12,828 nt of DNA from an uncultured Alphaproteobacteria bacterium (GTDB lineage: Bacteria > Pseudomonadota > Alphaproteobacteria > Rickettsiales > Midichloriaceae): NCBI GenBank assembly GCA_903860855.1, contig CAIOSF010000020.1:1-12828 (forward strand). Reading direction: 5' to 3'. A model generated the notes under the pieces. That model did not search any database. It worked only from the letters and a program-made list of their open reading frames with translations, and was not told the origin of the DNA. Position 1 is the stretch's first letter. Every line of letters starts with the position of its first letter. A program made the translations under genes and the position numbers. Shown in pieces: positions 1 to 8,113 of this stretch.

Positions 1-198
1 AATAATATCCCAAACTCTAGACTGGATTTTTGTAGCTCAATTCTCTAAAAACAACTCACAATTGGCCAATTCACTCAATATATGAATGTTAAATATCACT
101 TTATGTAATTACTAGATACCGATTCCTATTTTGATAGGGGTAGCATATTATGATCTATATAAAACACCAATTATAAACCCAAAAATAGGTATAATATC
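1..198. other. Upstream region of the left-end unknown gene
   Basis: No gene is visible here. The stretch is AT-rich and holds a perfect 12-base palindrome (60-71) and a small stem-loop (CCTAT at 125-129 pairing with ATAGG at 134-138, loop TTTG). A possible weak promoter is TTGATA at 131-136 with TCTATA at 154-159, spacer 17. A TATAAT also sits at 190-195, but it lies only three bases before the ATG at 199, so it could not drive a normal transcript starting upstream of that ATG. All regulatory readings here are inference. Confidence 0.4.
60..71. repeat. Perfect 12-bp palindrome AATTGGCCAATT
   Basis: The sequence AATTGGCCAATT reads identically on both strands. It lies about 130 bases before the first candidate start codon of the left-end gene, so it could be a dimeric-repressor operator. 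No second copy was seen in the window, and a palindrome of this size can occur by chance in AT-rich DNA. Confidence 0.35.
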
Positions 199-393
199 AT
201 GAAAGTCAACAAAGACAGTAATTTTGGGGCAGCTTTCTACAATCTAAAAAAACCAACAGATATGCTGGATCCAGGTGTATTATTAAAAGCAGACGGCCAA
301 CCTCTAGATATTGAAAAACTCAACCAGAACGAGCGCAATGCTGAAGGTAAGAGGCTTGCAACAAAAATGGGAGAACTTAATCCCCGAATTTAA
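199..393 (+). CDS. Short ORF, probably the frameshifted N-terminus of the large unknown protein
   Basis: This is a 64-residue frame with an ATG start and the look of real coding sequence (MKVNKDSNFGAAFYN..., mixed polar and hydrophobic residues, no simple-sequence bias). It ends at a TAA that runs into the long frame, which is one base ahead in phase. Skipping one A in the A5 run at 363-367 would join ...KRLATK directly to WENLIPEFKDEF... of the long frame, giving a smooth hydrophilic sequence. The first 18 or so residues of the long frame (from 311) look like out-of-phase translation by comparison. I therefore infer that this is the true amino terminus of the 338-2188 gene, cut off by a one-base insertion. 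It could instead be an independent small protein, a sequencing error, or a programmed +1 shift. No family is recognised. Confidence 0.5.
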   Translation: MKVNKDSNFGAAFYNLKKPTDMLDPGVLLKADGQPLDIEKLNQNERNAEGKRLATKMGELNPRI

Positions 394-2188
394 AGATGAA
401 TTTGAGAAGATGGCGGATAACAGGTTCCGTGGGGTCATGGGGTTTAATGATGCTCAAAGAAAAGATGCTCTTGAAAGTCTTTCTGGCATGGTTAAACTTA
501 TTCAAGGACTTAAGAATGGAAAGCACGGGATGGAGGCTCTATCTCAAGAAGAATTTGATAAAGTTACAATGAAACTCATACCATATGCGAACTTTGCTTG
601 TGCAGATGGCGCTGTATCAAAACTACAAGAAGCACTTTTTACCATAGAATCTTCCCAAAGTGCCGGCATGAGTGGCATCTTATACGACGCTAAAATTGCA
701 AATCTTGATCTATTCGCTCAAGAATTGAGGATACTTCATGTTTATCCAGACGGTCCATTATATTATCAAACTGCATGCGATGCGATCGGAGTACTACATC
801 TAAACCGCTTCCAATTAGTCTCTCAGGAAGTCCATGACAAAATTTATCTCAAGCGCCTTGTTTCAGATGAGTTACAAGTAGAGAGAACTGGAGATGCCGA
901 TCATTATGTCACGAAAATGGAAGCTGTTTCGGGGCAAGAAAAGAAAAAGAGTGTATTTTTGGATTATCTTGATACTAGGTTCTCAGAGAAAATGACAGCG
1001 ATTGGCATAGTGAATAGACTTACAGATGACCTGTTCGGGGACAAGCCATTATTGCCATCAGAAAATGATCTGGGTGATCACTATAACCAACAACGTATCG
1101 ATGATTTCATGGGGCTACTTGAAGATACCCAAAAGAAATGCAACTATAGTGGCGGTTTATTTAAGGAAATTGTTGATATAAAATATCCACCTGGTACGAC
1201 CCAGGAAGAAATAGATGATGTCATGGTGCTGCCTATAGCTTTTGAATACAAAGCAAATGCCGATGTGATAATCCGACTGGCTGCAATTACCGGAGCTGTA
1301 AACAATGGATATTTAGATGGTGATTTTAAGGTCATGACTTGTCCCAGCACAAAGGCTTTGGTAATGGATGCAATCAAATATGGTATCAATATTAACCGCG
1401 AATGTGTAGATTTAGGTGATGTATTACTACCAATAACTGCCAAAATTCCTCAAATGGATGGTGTGCAAAAGTGCGATTTTTATTTTAAACTTGAGAGTTT
1501 AAAGGGAGAAATAGACGGTCAAGATCTTAGCCCCAAGAAAAAAGCTGAGTGGATTGAACGGATACAGGCATCACAAGGATTGCTCAATACTCCGGAAATA
1601 ACCAAGGAACTAGAACAACATGCAGCGGTAACTTTATCACCAGAAACAATCGCAACGCTAGAACAACGTAACATAGCTCGGCTGTTTGAAGGACCAGAAG
1701 CATCACGGCAACGCGCGGCAATAACCCAGCTGTTTGAAGGGAACGATCCAGAAACTATTGCCCGTATATTGGAGCATCAGCTCAAAGCACCACAGGCTGC
1801 TAAGGGTGGAGAACCTGGAGCAGCGGAGGCCGCTCAATCGCAACAGCAAATTAGCTCTGCTGCTCTTCGCGCATTTTGTGATCCTAAAATTATCGAAAAA
1901 ATGGAGAAGGTTGTAGAAATTATGGAGCAACGTAGCCAAGGGAACTACAGCTCATTAGGTGATCTATTGGACAAGTTCGTCAACATGATCAATACACTGA
2001 TCGGCAAGGGTGTAACCGTTGCTAAGTTGCAGGAGAATATTGATATCATCCAGGAAGCATCCACAGCTTACAAGCAACTTGTTGGAGAAGAACAAGCCAC
2101 AAAACAGGAGATGGAGAAGCCATTAGGATTTGCTGATCGTATCAATCAGGCTAGAGCTAATCCTCAACCGCAGCAACCGACACCATAA
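338..2188 (+). CDS. Large protein of unknown function, paralogue of the right-edge gene
   Basis: I do not recognise this roughly 616-residue protein. It is soluble-looking, with no signal peptide or membrane segment, and rich in charged residues. Near residues 447-470 it has a short internal repeat (IARLFEG and, 16 residues on, ITQLFEG; the DNA word GCTGTTTGAAGG occurs at 1681 and 1729). An Ala/Gln/Gly linker follows, then a predicted helical domain of about 90 residues with the core CDPKIIEKMEKVVEIM, GNY and KLQENI. This domain and the part before the linker are shared with the gene at 12222-12828, about half identical in the core. The in-frame region opens only at 308 after a TAG at 305-307. 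The candidate starts TTG 311 and ATG 338 both lie inside what looks like the phase of the 199-393 ORF, so the real start is probably ATG 199 with a frameshift between. The gap to leuS holds repeats; the two genes converge. Confidence 0.75.
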   Translation: MLKVRGLQQKWENLIPEFKDEFEKMADNRFRGVMGFNDAQRKDALESLSGMVKLIQGLKNGKHGMEALSQEEFDKVTMKLIPYANFACADGAVSKLQEALFTIESSQSAGMSGILYDAKIANLDLFAQELRILHVYPDGPLYYQTACDAIGVLHLNRFQLVSQEVHDKIYLKRLVSDELQVERTGDADHYVTKMEAVSGQEKKKSVFLDYLDTRFSEKMTAIGIVNRLTDDLFGDKPLLPSENDLGDHYNQQRIDDFMGLLEDTQKKCNYSGGLFKEIVDIKYPPGTTQEEIDDVMVLPIAFEYKANADVIIRLAAITGAVNNGYLDGDFKVMTCPSTKALVMDAIKYGININRECVDLGDVLLPITAKIPQMDGVQKCDFYFKLESLKGEIDGQDLSPKKKAEWIERIQASQGLLNTPEITKELEQHAAVTLSPETIATLEQRNIARLFEGPEASRQRAAITQLFEGNDPETIARILEHQLKAPQAAKGGEPGAAEAAQSQQQISSAALRAFCDPKIIEKMEKVVEIMEQRSQGNYSSLGDLLDKFVNMINTLIGKGVTVAKLQENIDIIQEASTAYKQLVGEEQATKQEMEKPLGFADRINQARANPQPQQPTP

Positions 2189-2193
2189 TACAG

Positions 2194-2390
2194 TTCCCGC
2201 TTTTAACTTGCCGCTTTGACTTGTATCCATTCCGTGTGGGCTTGTCTATTGCATGTGTCTCGTCGCTCACAGCAATGCTTCGTGATGATGCACTCCGCAA
2301 GTCCAGGATGTATCCGCTCATACCTATGTATTCGCAGTAGCTTTACTATGCGTTACTCCTCTCTCATTGCATTTGGAAACTAGTGTAACA
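2194..2390 (+). repeat. Composite intergenic repeat, modules A-B-C
   Basis: This repeat occupies most of the gene-free gap at 2189-2421 between the convergent unknown gene and leuS. Module A is TTCCCGCTTTTAACT at 2194-2208. Module B is at 2215-2254 (TTTGACTTG...TCCATTCC...GTGGGCTTGTC). Module C is at 2366-2390 (ATTGCATTTGGAA followed by ACTAGTGTAACA). The same modules in the same order occur on the minus strand at 5308-5372, and rearranged at 9993-10158. I see no rho-independent terminator and no gene in this gap. The element has no coding potential; its origin is unknown. Confidence 0.6.
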
Positions 2391-2421
2391 CCGTACGAAT
2401 CCTTAAGATTATCACTTATAT

Positions 2422-5175
2422 TCAACAGATGATGTTGATCACCTTGTTAGATATATAAATTACCTTCTTAACCTTAGCATCACCCAAAGTTTTTACCACA
2501 TTCCCTACCGTCATTGCAGCTTTCAAGGCCTCATCCTGTGATATATTAAGGGATACGGATACAGTCCCTCTCACCTTACCGTTCACCTGAATCGCCATCA
2601 CCACTTCATCATCCTGCAGCATCTTCTGATCGGCCTCTGGCCATGGCGCCTCGACTAAAGCATGTACCTCTGCATTATTCGTTGCAGATTTGCCAGCAAG
2701 GCCGCTATTTGCACTCTGCAGCATATGATAAATCTCTTCTGCTATATGGGGGATGATCGGGTTTATAAGACGAGCTACCATCGACAATACTTCTGCCTTC
2801 TGCCCGTACGACACAACCTTCCACACACTCGTCAGAGCATTTGTTAACTCACGCATACGAGCTATGGCCTTATTGAAGTGACTATGGGTCATATCATGAG
2901 TCATTCCAGCAATAGTCTTGTGCATCTGTTTAGCAAGATTATCATTATAGACCCCAGATCCATCATCTTTTTGTCCAGCAACCTCGCTAGATAGATTATA
3001 CAAACGCTGTAGATACCGGTGCACCCCATCGACCCCAGCATCGCTCCATTCGAAATCCTTATCTGGAGGAGAATCAGAAAGAATAAACATTCTAGCCGCA
3101 TCAGCTCCATATTTTTCTATGATATAGTCTGGATCAATCCCATTCTTCTTGGATTTACTCATTTTTTCTACACCATCCATCCTCAGAACTTCACCAGTAG
3201 CTCTGAGAAAAGGCTTATCATTTATTAACTCAACATCCGCTATATCAACCCAATTATGGGATGAATCTTTATAAGCAGCATGACAAACCATTCCTTGATT
3301 TAATAATGCTATGAATGGCTCCTCTAAATTCCAGTATCCGCAACGCTTCAAGGCTCTAGTAAAGAAACGAGCGTAAAGAAGGTGCATAACGGCATGCTCG
3401 CTTCCCCCTATGTATTGATCAACTGGCAGCCAATAATCCACCTGCTTACGATCGAATGCCTGAGAGTCCAAGCTTGGTGAACAATATCGAGCGAAATACC
3501 AAGATGACTCAAAAAATGTATCTAGCGTATCAGTCTCTCTAGTAGCATTATCCCCGCATTTTGGGCATTGTGTATACTTCCAGGTTGGATGTCTGTCTAA
3601 TGGATTTCCAGGTATATCAAAAATAACATCTTCCGGTAATTTTACTGGCAATTCAGACTCTGCCACCGGTATGACTCCACAAGCAGGACAATAAACAATC
3701 GGTATTGGACAGCCCCAGTATCTTTGCCGGGAAACCCCCCAATCGCGTAGACGGTATTGAATTTTTGCCTCCCCCTTACCTAGAGTTACTAATTCAGCTA
3801 TGGCTCTTTCCTTAGCTTGTTGTGTTTTAAGACCATTCAGGAATCCTGAGTTGATTGCTATACCATCTTCACAAAAGGCAGCCTTATTTATATTTATTTC
3901 ATGATATATACCATCATCACCTGGCTTGCCAGCTCCGTTCAGATCTTTAGATTGCCCTACTCCAGTTACAACTTGCTTTATTGGTAGGTTATATTTCTTG
4001 GCGAATTCATGGTCTCTCTCATCGTGACCAGGACAACCAAATATTGCTCCGGTCCCATAATCCATCAGAACAAAATTGGCGATATATATTGGAATCTTGA
4101 TACTTGGATCAAATGGGTGAACCGCCTCCAATCCCGTGTCAAAACCAATCTTTTCAGCCTTTTCTACTGCAACTTCAGAAACGGCCATTTGTTTGCATTG
4201 AGCCAAAAATGTCTGTAGTTCCGTGGTTATAATCAGATGACTTACTATGGGATGATCGCATGCAATACCGATAAAAGAGGCACCAAATAGTGTATCAGGG
4301 CGAGTTGTATAAATCTCTATCGTTTCATTATCATCATTAAGGATATGGCTATCGTCTACACTAGATGTAGCGATATGAACACCCCCAGGCACGGGTGAGT
4401 CGCCATATGCGCTTTTGAATAGATTAGCTATCTCAAATTGAACCAAAGCCCCATATGACTTTCCGATCCAGTTTGTTTGCATGGTTCTTATTTTATCTGG
4501 CCACCCAGTTAGCTTCTCTATGCCACTCAGTAACTCGTCAGCGAATTCGGTAGTGCGCAGGAACCATTGCTTTAGATTTTTCTTCTCCACCAATGCACCT
4601 GATCTCCATCCTTTACCATCAACAACTTGTTCATTTGCTAAAACAGTACAGTCAATTGGATCCCAGTTAACCTCTGACTCTTTTTGATAAGCCAGGCCAT
4701 TTTTCATGAAATCAATAAATATCTTCTGTTCATGCTTATAATACTCTGGTGAGCAAGTCGTAATTTCTTTGCTCCAGTCATATGCAAAGCCAACCCTTTT
4801 CAACTGATCTCTCATGCTTGCTATATTGGCCATAGTCCAAGCTTGAGGATGGAGACCACCTTGAATTGCAGCGTTTTCTGCTGGCAAACCGAAAGCATCC
4901 CAACCCATAGGATGAAAGACATTATAACCATTAGCTCGACGGAAACGAGCTATGGCATCGCCGATAGCATAATTGCGCAAATGCCCCATATGAAGACGAC
5001 CTGATGGGTATGGAAGCATCTCCAGGACATAATACTTAGGTTTAGCATCAATTCCAGAACCAATATTTGCAAGGAAACTCTGATGCTCTTGCCAATAATT
5101 CTGCCATTTTTTCTCTATAATCTGTGGTTTATAAGGGCGAGGCTCGGACTTCAAACCGAACGTGAAACTAGCCAT
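2422..5175 (-). CDS. leuS: Leucyl-tRNA synthetase
   Basis: This class I aminoacyl-tRNA synthetase charges tRNA-Leu with leucine using ATP in the cytoplasm. Numbering from the chosen start, the ATP-binding HIGH-type motif HMGH is near residues 62-65 (after MLPYPSGRL), and KMSKS is at 671-675. The CP1 editing domain that hydrolyses mischarged tRNA is present, with [11 protein letters not shown] and [19 protein letters not shown]. Cysteine pairs CPAC and CPKC suggest a zinc site. An anticodon-binding helical domain and a C-terminal tail ([11 protein letters not shown]) close it. At about 917 residues it is longer than the usual 860 or so, partly from hydrophilic loops inside CP1. The frame continues to an upstream ATG at 5232, but the 19 extra residues are basic and unlike family N-termini, so ATG 5175 is preferred. 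No clear Shine-Dalgarno precedes either start. It lies downstream of fliK on the same strand, separated by a repeat-bearing gap, so it is probably transcribed alone. Confidence 0.97.
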   Translation of the reverse strand: MASFTFGLKSEPRPYKPQIIEKKWQNYWQEHQSFLANIGSGIDAKPKYYVLEMLPYPSGRLHMGHLRNYAIGDAIARFRRANGYNVFHPMGWDAFGLPAENAAIQGGLHPQAWTMANIASMRDQLKRVGFAYDWSKEITTCSPEYYKHEQKIFIDFMKNGLAYQKESEVNWDPIDCTVLANEQVVDGKGWRSGALVEKKNLKQWFLRTTEFADELLSGIEKLTGWPDKIRTMQTNWIGKSYGALVQFEIANLFKSAYGDSPVPGGVHIATSSVDDSHILNDDNETIEIYTTRPDTLFGASFIGIACDHPIVSHLIITTELQTFLAQCKQMAVSEVAVEKAEKIGFDTGLEAVHPFDPSIKIPIYIANFVLMDYGTGAIFGCPGHDERDHEFAKKYNLPIKQVVTGVGQSKDLNGAGKPGDDGIYHEININKAAFCEDGIAINSGFLNGLKTQQAKERAIAELVTLGKGEAKIQYRLRDWGVSRQRYWGCPIPIVYCPACGVIPVAESELPVKLPEDVIFDIPGNPLDRHPTWKYTQCPKCGDNATRETDTLDTFFESSWYFARYCSPSLDSQAFDRKQVDYWLPVDQYIGGSEHAVMHLLYARFFTRALKRCGYWNLEEPFIALLNQGMVCHAAYKDSSHNWVDIADVELINDKPFLRATGEVLRMDGVEKMSKSKKNGIDPDYIIEKYGADAARMFILSDSPPDKDFEWSDAGVDGVHRYLQRLYNLSSEVAGQKDDGSGVYNDNLAKQMHKTIAGMTHDMTHSHFNKAIARMRELTNALTSVWKVVSYGQKAEVLSMVARLINPIIPHIAEEIYHMLQSANSGLAGKSATNNAEVHALVEAPWPEADQKMLQDDEVVMAIQVNGKVRGTVSVSLNISQDEALKAAMTVGNVVKTLGDAKVKKVIYISNKVINIIC

Positions 5176-5260
5176 ATGATGATATTTTGAATAAAATTTG
5201 CTAAGGCATCTTATGCTAATACGCAAATACATTCAAGATTAGAGTCAGAAACATGAGTCT

Positions 5261-5268
5261 CCCCCCCC
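5261..5268. repeat. Run of eight C (G8 on the leuS strand)
   Basis: An uninterrupted C8 run lies in the leuS leader, about 85 bases before the preferred leuS start and about 28 before the alternative ATG at 5232. Such a tract is striking in AT-rich DNA and is prone to slippage, either in the cell or in sequencing. No function is shown. Confidence 0.7.
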
Positions 5269-5307
5269 TTACTAAAAACCGTGATGATGCAGTTTAAAAG
5301 AGAGTTA

Positions 5308-5372
5308 GCATTATACTAGTTTCCCGCATGAAATGGACGAGCTATAGGTGAAGCAGTAGTTAAAAGCGGGAA
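5308..5372 (-). repeat. Second copy of composite repeat A-B-C, compact form
   Basis: Reading the minus strand, the 15-base module A (identical to 2194-2208) is at 5372-5358, part of module B (CGTCCATTTCATGCGGG) at 5339-5323, and module C (GGGAAACTAGTATAATGC) overlapping it and running to 5308. The order matches the left copy, but the roughly 110 bases between B and C there are missing here. It lies in the fliK-leuS gap (5233-5458), which otherwise holds the C8 run and nothing recognisable. The leuS -10 candidate is inside module C. Confidence 0.55.
5310..5315 (-). promoter_or_regulatory. Candidate leuS promoter -10 box
   Basis: The minus strand has a perfect TATAAT here, within repeat module C (ACTAGTATAATGC). 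No good -35 is found at the right spacing (GTCCAT at 17 bases is poor). A transcript from it would have a leader of about 125 bases to ATG 5175 or about 70 to ATG 5232. The call rests on the hexamer and its position only. Confidence 0.35.
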
Positions 5373-5458
5373 TTTTGTATAAGACGCAAACGCACCCAAA
5401 CCTGACACAAAAAGAACCAGGGCAGGTATTATGTGATTAACTTGATTGCAAAAGCGTA

Positions 5459-6910
5459 TCAGACTCTGATATCAAACAGATGATCACCATGAGAAACCCT
5501 CACATCCATTCCGCTTATTTTTCCTTCGCTATCCATGAAGCCGATATCAAAGTTCTTTTCCTCAACCTCTCTCCAATGAGAATATTGCTTTTCTCCTCCG
5601 GACCCACCTTGCGGATTACCCTGCCAATTCAGATAAAGCTTTGTCCGATCCCCATCTGCTAATAAAGACTTGTCCTGGCTATGAAGCAATCCTTTAAGCT
5701 CATCAGAATTCTGTCTCATAAGCAAAAAAGTACTCATCCTTTCCATTGTGATCAGAAGCTGAGTTTGACCATTTGGTCCTATTTTATAAGTAATATCGAG
5801 TCCACCAAGACTCTCTGGCTTTAATTTGATATGCATAACATGTTCTCCCACTTCCTTGCCATGCAAATGATGCCTGATTTGCTTAATGACACTAACAGCC
5901 ATTTCTTTATTATCTGTCGGTCCTGGTTTTAAGCTCATGTGCACATGCTCTACTTCTATATGCTTCTGAGGTGACCACTTGATAAAATCATCCTGAAGTA
6001 AATATGATCTACCGCACTTATCATCTAGAGCCAAATCGCATACCAAAGGCTCATTACCCGAAGCCGCCATGGTTGCAGCATCATCCAAGCCATGCAAACC
6101 AGATACGTTATCATTTAGTGTATATAAACTGGAGTCCCTCGCTTCAGGAGCCATGGCAGGGCCATGCACAGGATCAATACCTACTATCTTCGCATTTACA
6201 GCAGCACGCAATATCTTTAGTTGATCGTCATAAAATTGAGCGGCCGGAAGCCCTACAGGAGCAACCCATTCTATCGCTTCTAGTTTACCACTTGCTCTTA
6301 GACCATCCACCTCATTAGCATCAACTTCAAACTGAATATTTTGATCAAAAGGTACGTTACTATAAGCTGTTAATCTAGTAAAAGTCAAAATAGGACTATC
6401 GGCTAAAGACCACTCTTCATCAGAATTCTGCCAGTTGCTCTCTACCTGCTGGTTATTCGTCTTGAGAACATAAGCGATTCTTTTATCAAAGTTGACAAAA
6501 TCAATACCATTTTCATCGATAAAATCGATTAACTCGTTAGATACGATGCTACAGATAGTAGCGCTATCAACTCCACCATTTGCCAAGTCGTTAACCTTAG
6601 CAGCACTCATCGTACCATCAGCAAAGAGCAAGCCTTTCGGTTTAAGAAGCAGAGATTCGTCCGTGAATTTATTAACAGATAAACCAGAAAGCTCCCCTTT
6701 ATCTGGGCTACTAGCTACATTATTATCTTTACTTGAACCAACGTGGCATGACTTATCGTCGGCAGATTTATAAGCTGATAATATTTGCTCAAACAATAGA
6801 GCGCCGTTCCCAACCCCAACGCTACCTACCTCGGTACTACCGGTGGTCTTCGTATTCTGATCGTGTGGAATACAAGACTGAGCCTTGGTCGCCACTTCGT
6901 TGACCGCCAT
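5459..6910 (-). CDS. fliK: Flagellar hook-length control protein FliK-like
   Basis: FliK is exported by the flagellar type III apparatus, measures hook length and switches export from hook to filament subunits. The evidence is the C-terminal hook-length-control (Flg_hook) domain, roughly residues 335-435. It has HIKLKPESLGGLDITYKIGPNGQTQLLITMERMSTF, the LxPexLGxlxv pattern typical of the family, followed by an amphipathic helix with LKGLLHSQ. The remaining 330 or so N-terminal residues are polar, low in conserved motifs and without a signal peptide, as expected for the variable ruler half. Two starts are close together, GTG 6916 and ATG 6910; I chose the ATG, preceded by AAGTGAAG as a weak ribosome site. 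No other flagellar gene is in the window. It is divergent from tsaC and upstream of leuS. The domain call is fairly safe; whether a working flagellum exists is unknown. Confidence 0.8.
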   Translation of the reverse strand: MAVNEVATKAQSCIPHDQNTKTTGSTEVGSVGVGNGALLFEQILSAYKSADDKSCHVGSSKDNNVASSPDKGELSGLSVNKFTDESLLLKPKGLLFADGTMSAAKVNDLANGGVDSATICSIVSNELIDFIDENGIDFVNFDKRIAYVLKTNNQQVESNWQNSDEEWSLADSPILTFTRLTAYSNVPFDQNIQFEVDANEVDGLRASGKLEAIEWVAPVGLPAAQFYDDQLKILRAAVNAKIVGIDPVHGPAMAPEARDSSLYTLNDNVSGLHGLDDAATMAASGNEPLVCDLALDDKCGRSYLLQDDFIKWSPQKHIEVEHVHMSLKPGPTDNKEMAVSVIKQIRHHLHGKEVGEHVMHIKLKPESLGGLDITYKIGPNGQTQLLITMERMSTFLLMRQNSDELKGLLHSQDKSLLADGDRTKLYLNWQGNPQGGSGGEKQYSHWREVEEKNFDIGFMDSEGKISGMDVRVSHGDHLFDIRV

Positions 6911-6919
6911 CTTCACTTA

Positions 6920-6947
6920 TTGCACTGAATAAAAACATCATTATAAA
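6920..6947. promoter_or_regulatory. Overlapping divergent promoters for fliK and tsaC
   Basis: On the plus strand TTGCAC (6920-6925) and TATAAA (6942-6947) are separated by 16 bases and precede the tsaC ATG by 20. On the minus strand a perfect TATAAT at 6940-6945 precedes the fliK ATG by about 30 bases, with no good -35. The two -10 boxes share four bases in the symmetric word ATTATAAAT, so the two polymerases could not bind at once. Sequence pattern only. Confidence 0.4.
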
Positions 6948-6967
6948 TGTAAATCTACGCAAAATAT

Positions 6968-7699
6968 ATGGCAAAAGCCAGTGAAATGATAAAGATAATT
7001 GATGCCGGCCTTTCTGATATTGTAAACCTGTTGAAATGTGGAGAAATAGCATGCTTACCAACGGACACTCTCTTTACTTTAACTTGCGATGCTACAAACA
7101 ATGAAGCTCTAAATAACATTTTTAGGATTAAATCTCGCGATAGGGCAAAACATTTACCAATTTTATGCTCATCTCTAGAGCAAGCTATGCAATATGGCAT
7201 TTTTTCAGAGATGGCCTTGCTTTTAGCGAAGAAATTTTGGCCTGGTAAGTTGACCTTGATTCTTCCAACTCATGGTGGCAAAGGCAAGGATAGTATTGCT
7301 ATAAGAGTACCAAATCATGGTAGCTTGCTTGCTATTATGCAGAAGCTAGATGGCCCTATAATCGGTACAAGTGCAAATATTTCTGGTAATGATGATCAGT
7401 ACAACATAGACGAGATTATGACTCAACTGAGGACTGGATGGCTGAACAGACAGCATGGACAAGGTGGCCGTGCCATCAGAGGACCAGGAGCAGACGAACA
7501 TAGCGATGAAGAGAATAACACCGCTATTCAAAAGCATAATATCACACTGTATTATTGCTCGGAACTAGGGCAGAGCGTAGAAAAGACGCAACCTTCAACC
7601 ATTGTTGATACCAGACACGGAAGAGCCCTGGTCGTGCGGCATGGTTATATCTCAGAGAATGATATATATGACACCAATAATGCTGGTTTCAATTTTTAG
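6968..7699 (+). CDS. tsaC: Threonylcarbamoyl-AMP synthase (Sua5/YciO/YrdC family)
   Basis: The enzyme makes L-threonylcarbamoyladenylate from threonine, bicarbonate and ATP, the first step of the t6A37 modification of tRNAs that read ANN codons. Family motifs appear in order: PTDTLF (31-36), IKSRDRAKHLPI (54-65), FWPGKLTLIL (90-99), AIRVPNH (111-117), GTSANISG (133-140) and PSTIVD (209-214) followed by a short VVRHGYIS tail. It has a YrdC domain only, without the extra Sua5 domain. The stretch between GTSANISG and PSTIVD is 68 residues, roughly twice what I expect, because of a hydrophilic Gly/Asn/Asp-rich insert near 153-190. ATG 6986 is an alternative start that would begin MIKIIDAG; neither has a clear ribosome site. 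It faces away from fliK and ends three bases from the ynfA stop. Confidence 0.92.
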   Translation: MAKASEMIKIIDAGLSDIVNLLKCGEIACLPTDTLFTLTCDATNNEALNNIFRIKSRDRAKHLPILCSSLEQAMQYGIFSEMALLLAKKFWPGKLTLILPTHGGKGKDSIAIRVPNHGSLLAIMQKLDGPIIGTSANISGNDDQYNIDEIMTQLRTGWLNRQHGQGGRAIRGPGADEHSDEENNTAIQKHNITLYYCSELGQSVEKTQPSTIVDTRHGRALVVRHGYISENDIYDTNNAGFNF

Positions 7700-7702
7700 C
7701 TA

Positions 7703-8026
7703 CTAACTCCTAGGTGCAAATAAAATGATTCCTGAACCTAGAAAGCATACCAAAATACCAAGAATATCAAATTTATCAGGTGGATTATTCTCAATAATCC
7801 ACATCCAGATAATAGATGAGCAAATATACACAGCTCCATATGCAGCGTAAACTCTACCAGCATATTCTCCATCAACAAAAGTTAAAAGATATCCGAATAA
7901 CCATAATGATAGAGTTCCTGGCATCAACCATAGAATAGATTTCTCTAGTCTGATCCATGCCCAAAAAGAAAAGCATCCAGCTATCTCAGCAAGGGCAGAA
8001 CCTAAAAGGACAAAAAAAGTTATCAC
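7703..8026 (-). CDS. ynfA: YnfA/UPF0060 family small membrane protein
   Basis: A 107-residue inner-membrane protein with four hydrophobic segments: the N-terminus (FFVLLGSALAEIAGCFSFWAW), residues about 31-50, about 62-80 and about 88-104. The signature LAEIAGCFSFWAWIRL, then GRVYAAYGAVYI and a final GILVCFLGSGIILFAPR match the UPF0060/YnfA family. These resemble small multidrug resistance transporters in size and topology; a transport function is suggested for some members but the role is not settled. The start is GTG 8026, with no good ribosome site. It is on the same strand as yidC, 87 bases downstream, so it may be co-transcribed. The TAG stop is three bases from the tsaC TAG in a tail-to-tail arrangement with no visible terminator between them. 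Confidence 0.93.
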   Translation of the reverse strand: MITFFVLLGSALAEIAGCFSFWAWIRLEKSILWLMPGTLSLWLFGYLLTFVDGEYAGRVYAAYGAVYICSSIIWMWIIENNPPDKFDILGILVCFLGSGIILFAPRS

Positions 8027-8113
8027 GATATTAAAACCTATGTGGAACCAAGGAATTATCTCTGCATTTCAGATATCGCGGTATCATGATAAAACCCAGT
8101 CATCACCCATTCT

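Noticed and set aside
2189..2421. tRNA or small RNA gene in the intergenic gap
   Set aside because: No T-loop motif or cloverleaf could be found; the sequence is explained by repeat modules.
7704..7745. Terminator between tsaC and ynfA (CTAGGT at 7710 with ACCTAG at 7736)
   Set aside because: The stem is six bases with a 20-base loop, no T run follows, and it lies inside the ynfA coding sequence.
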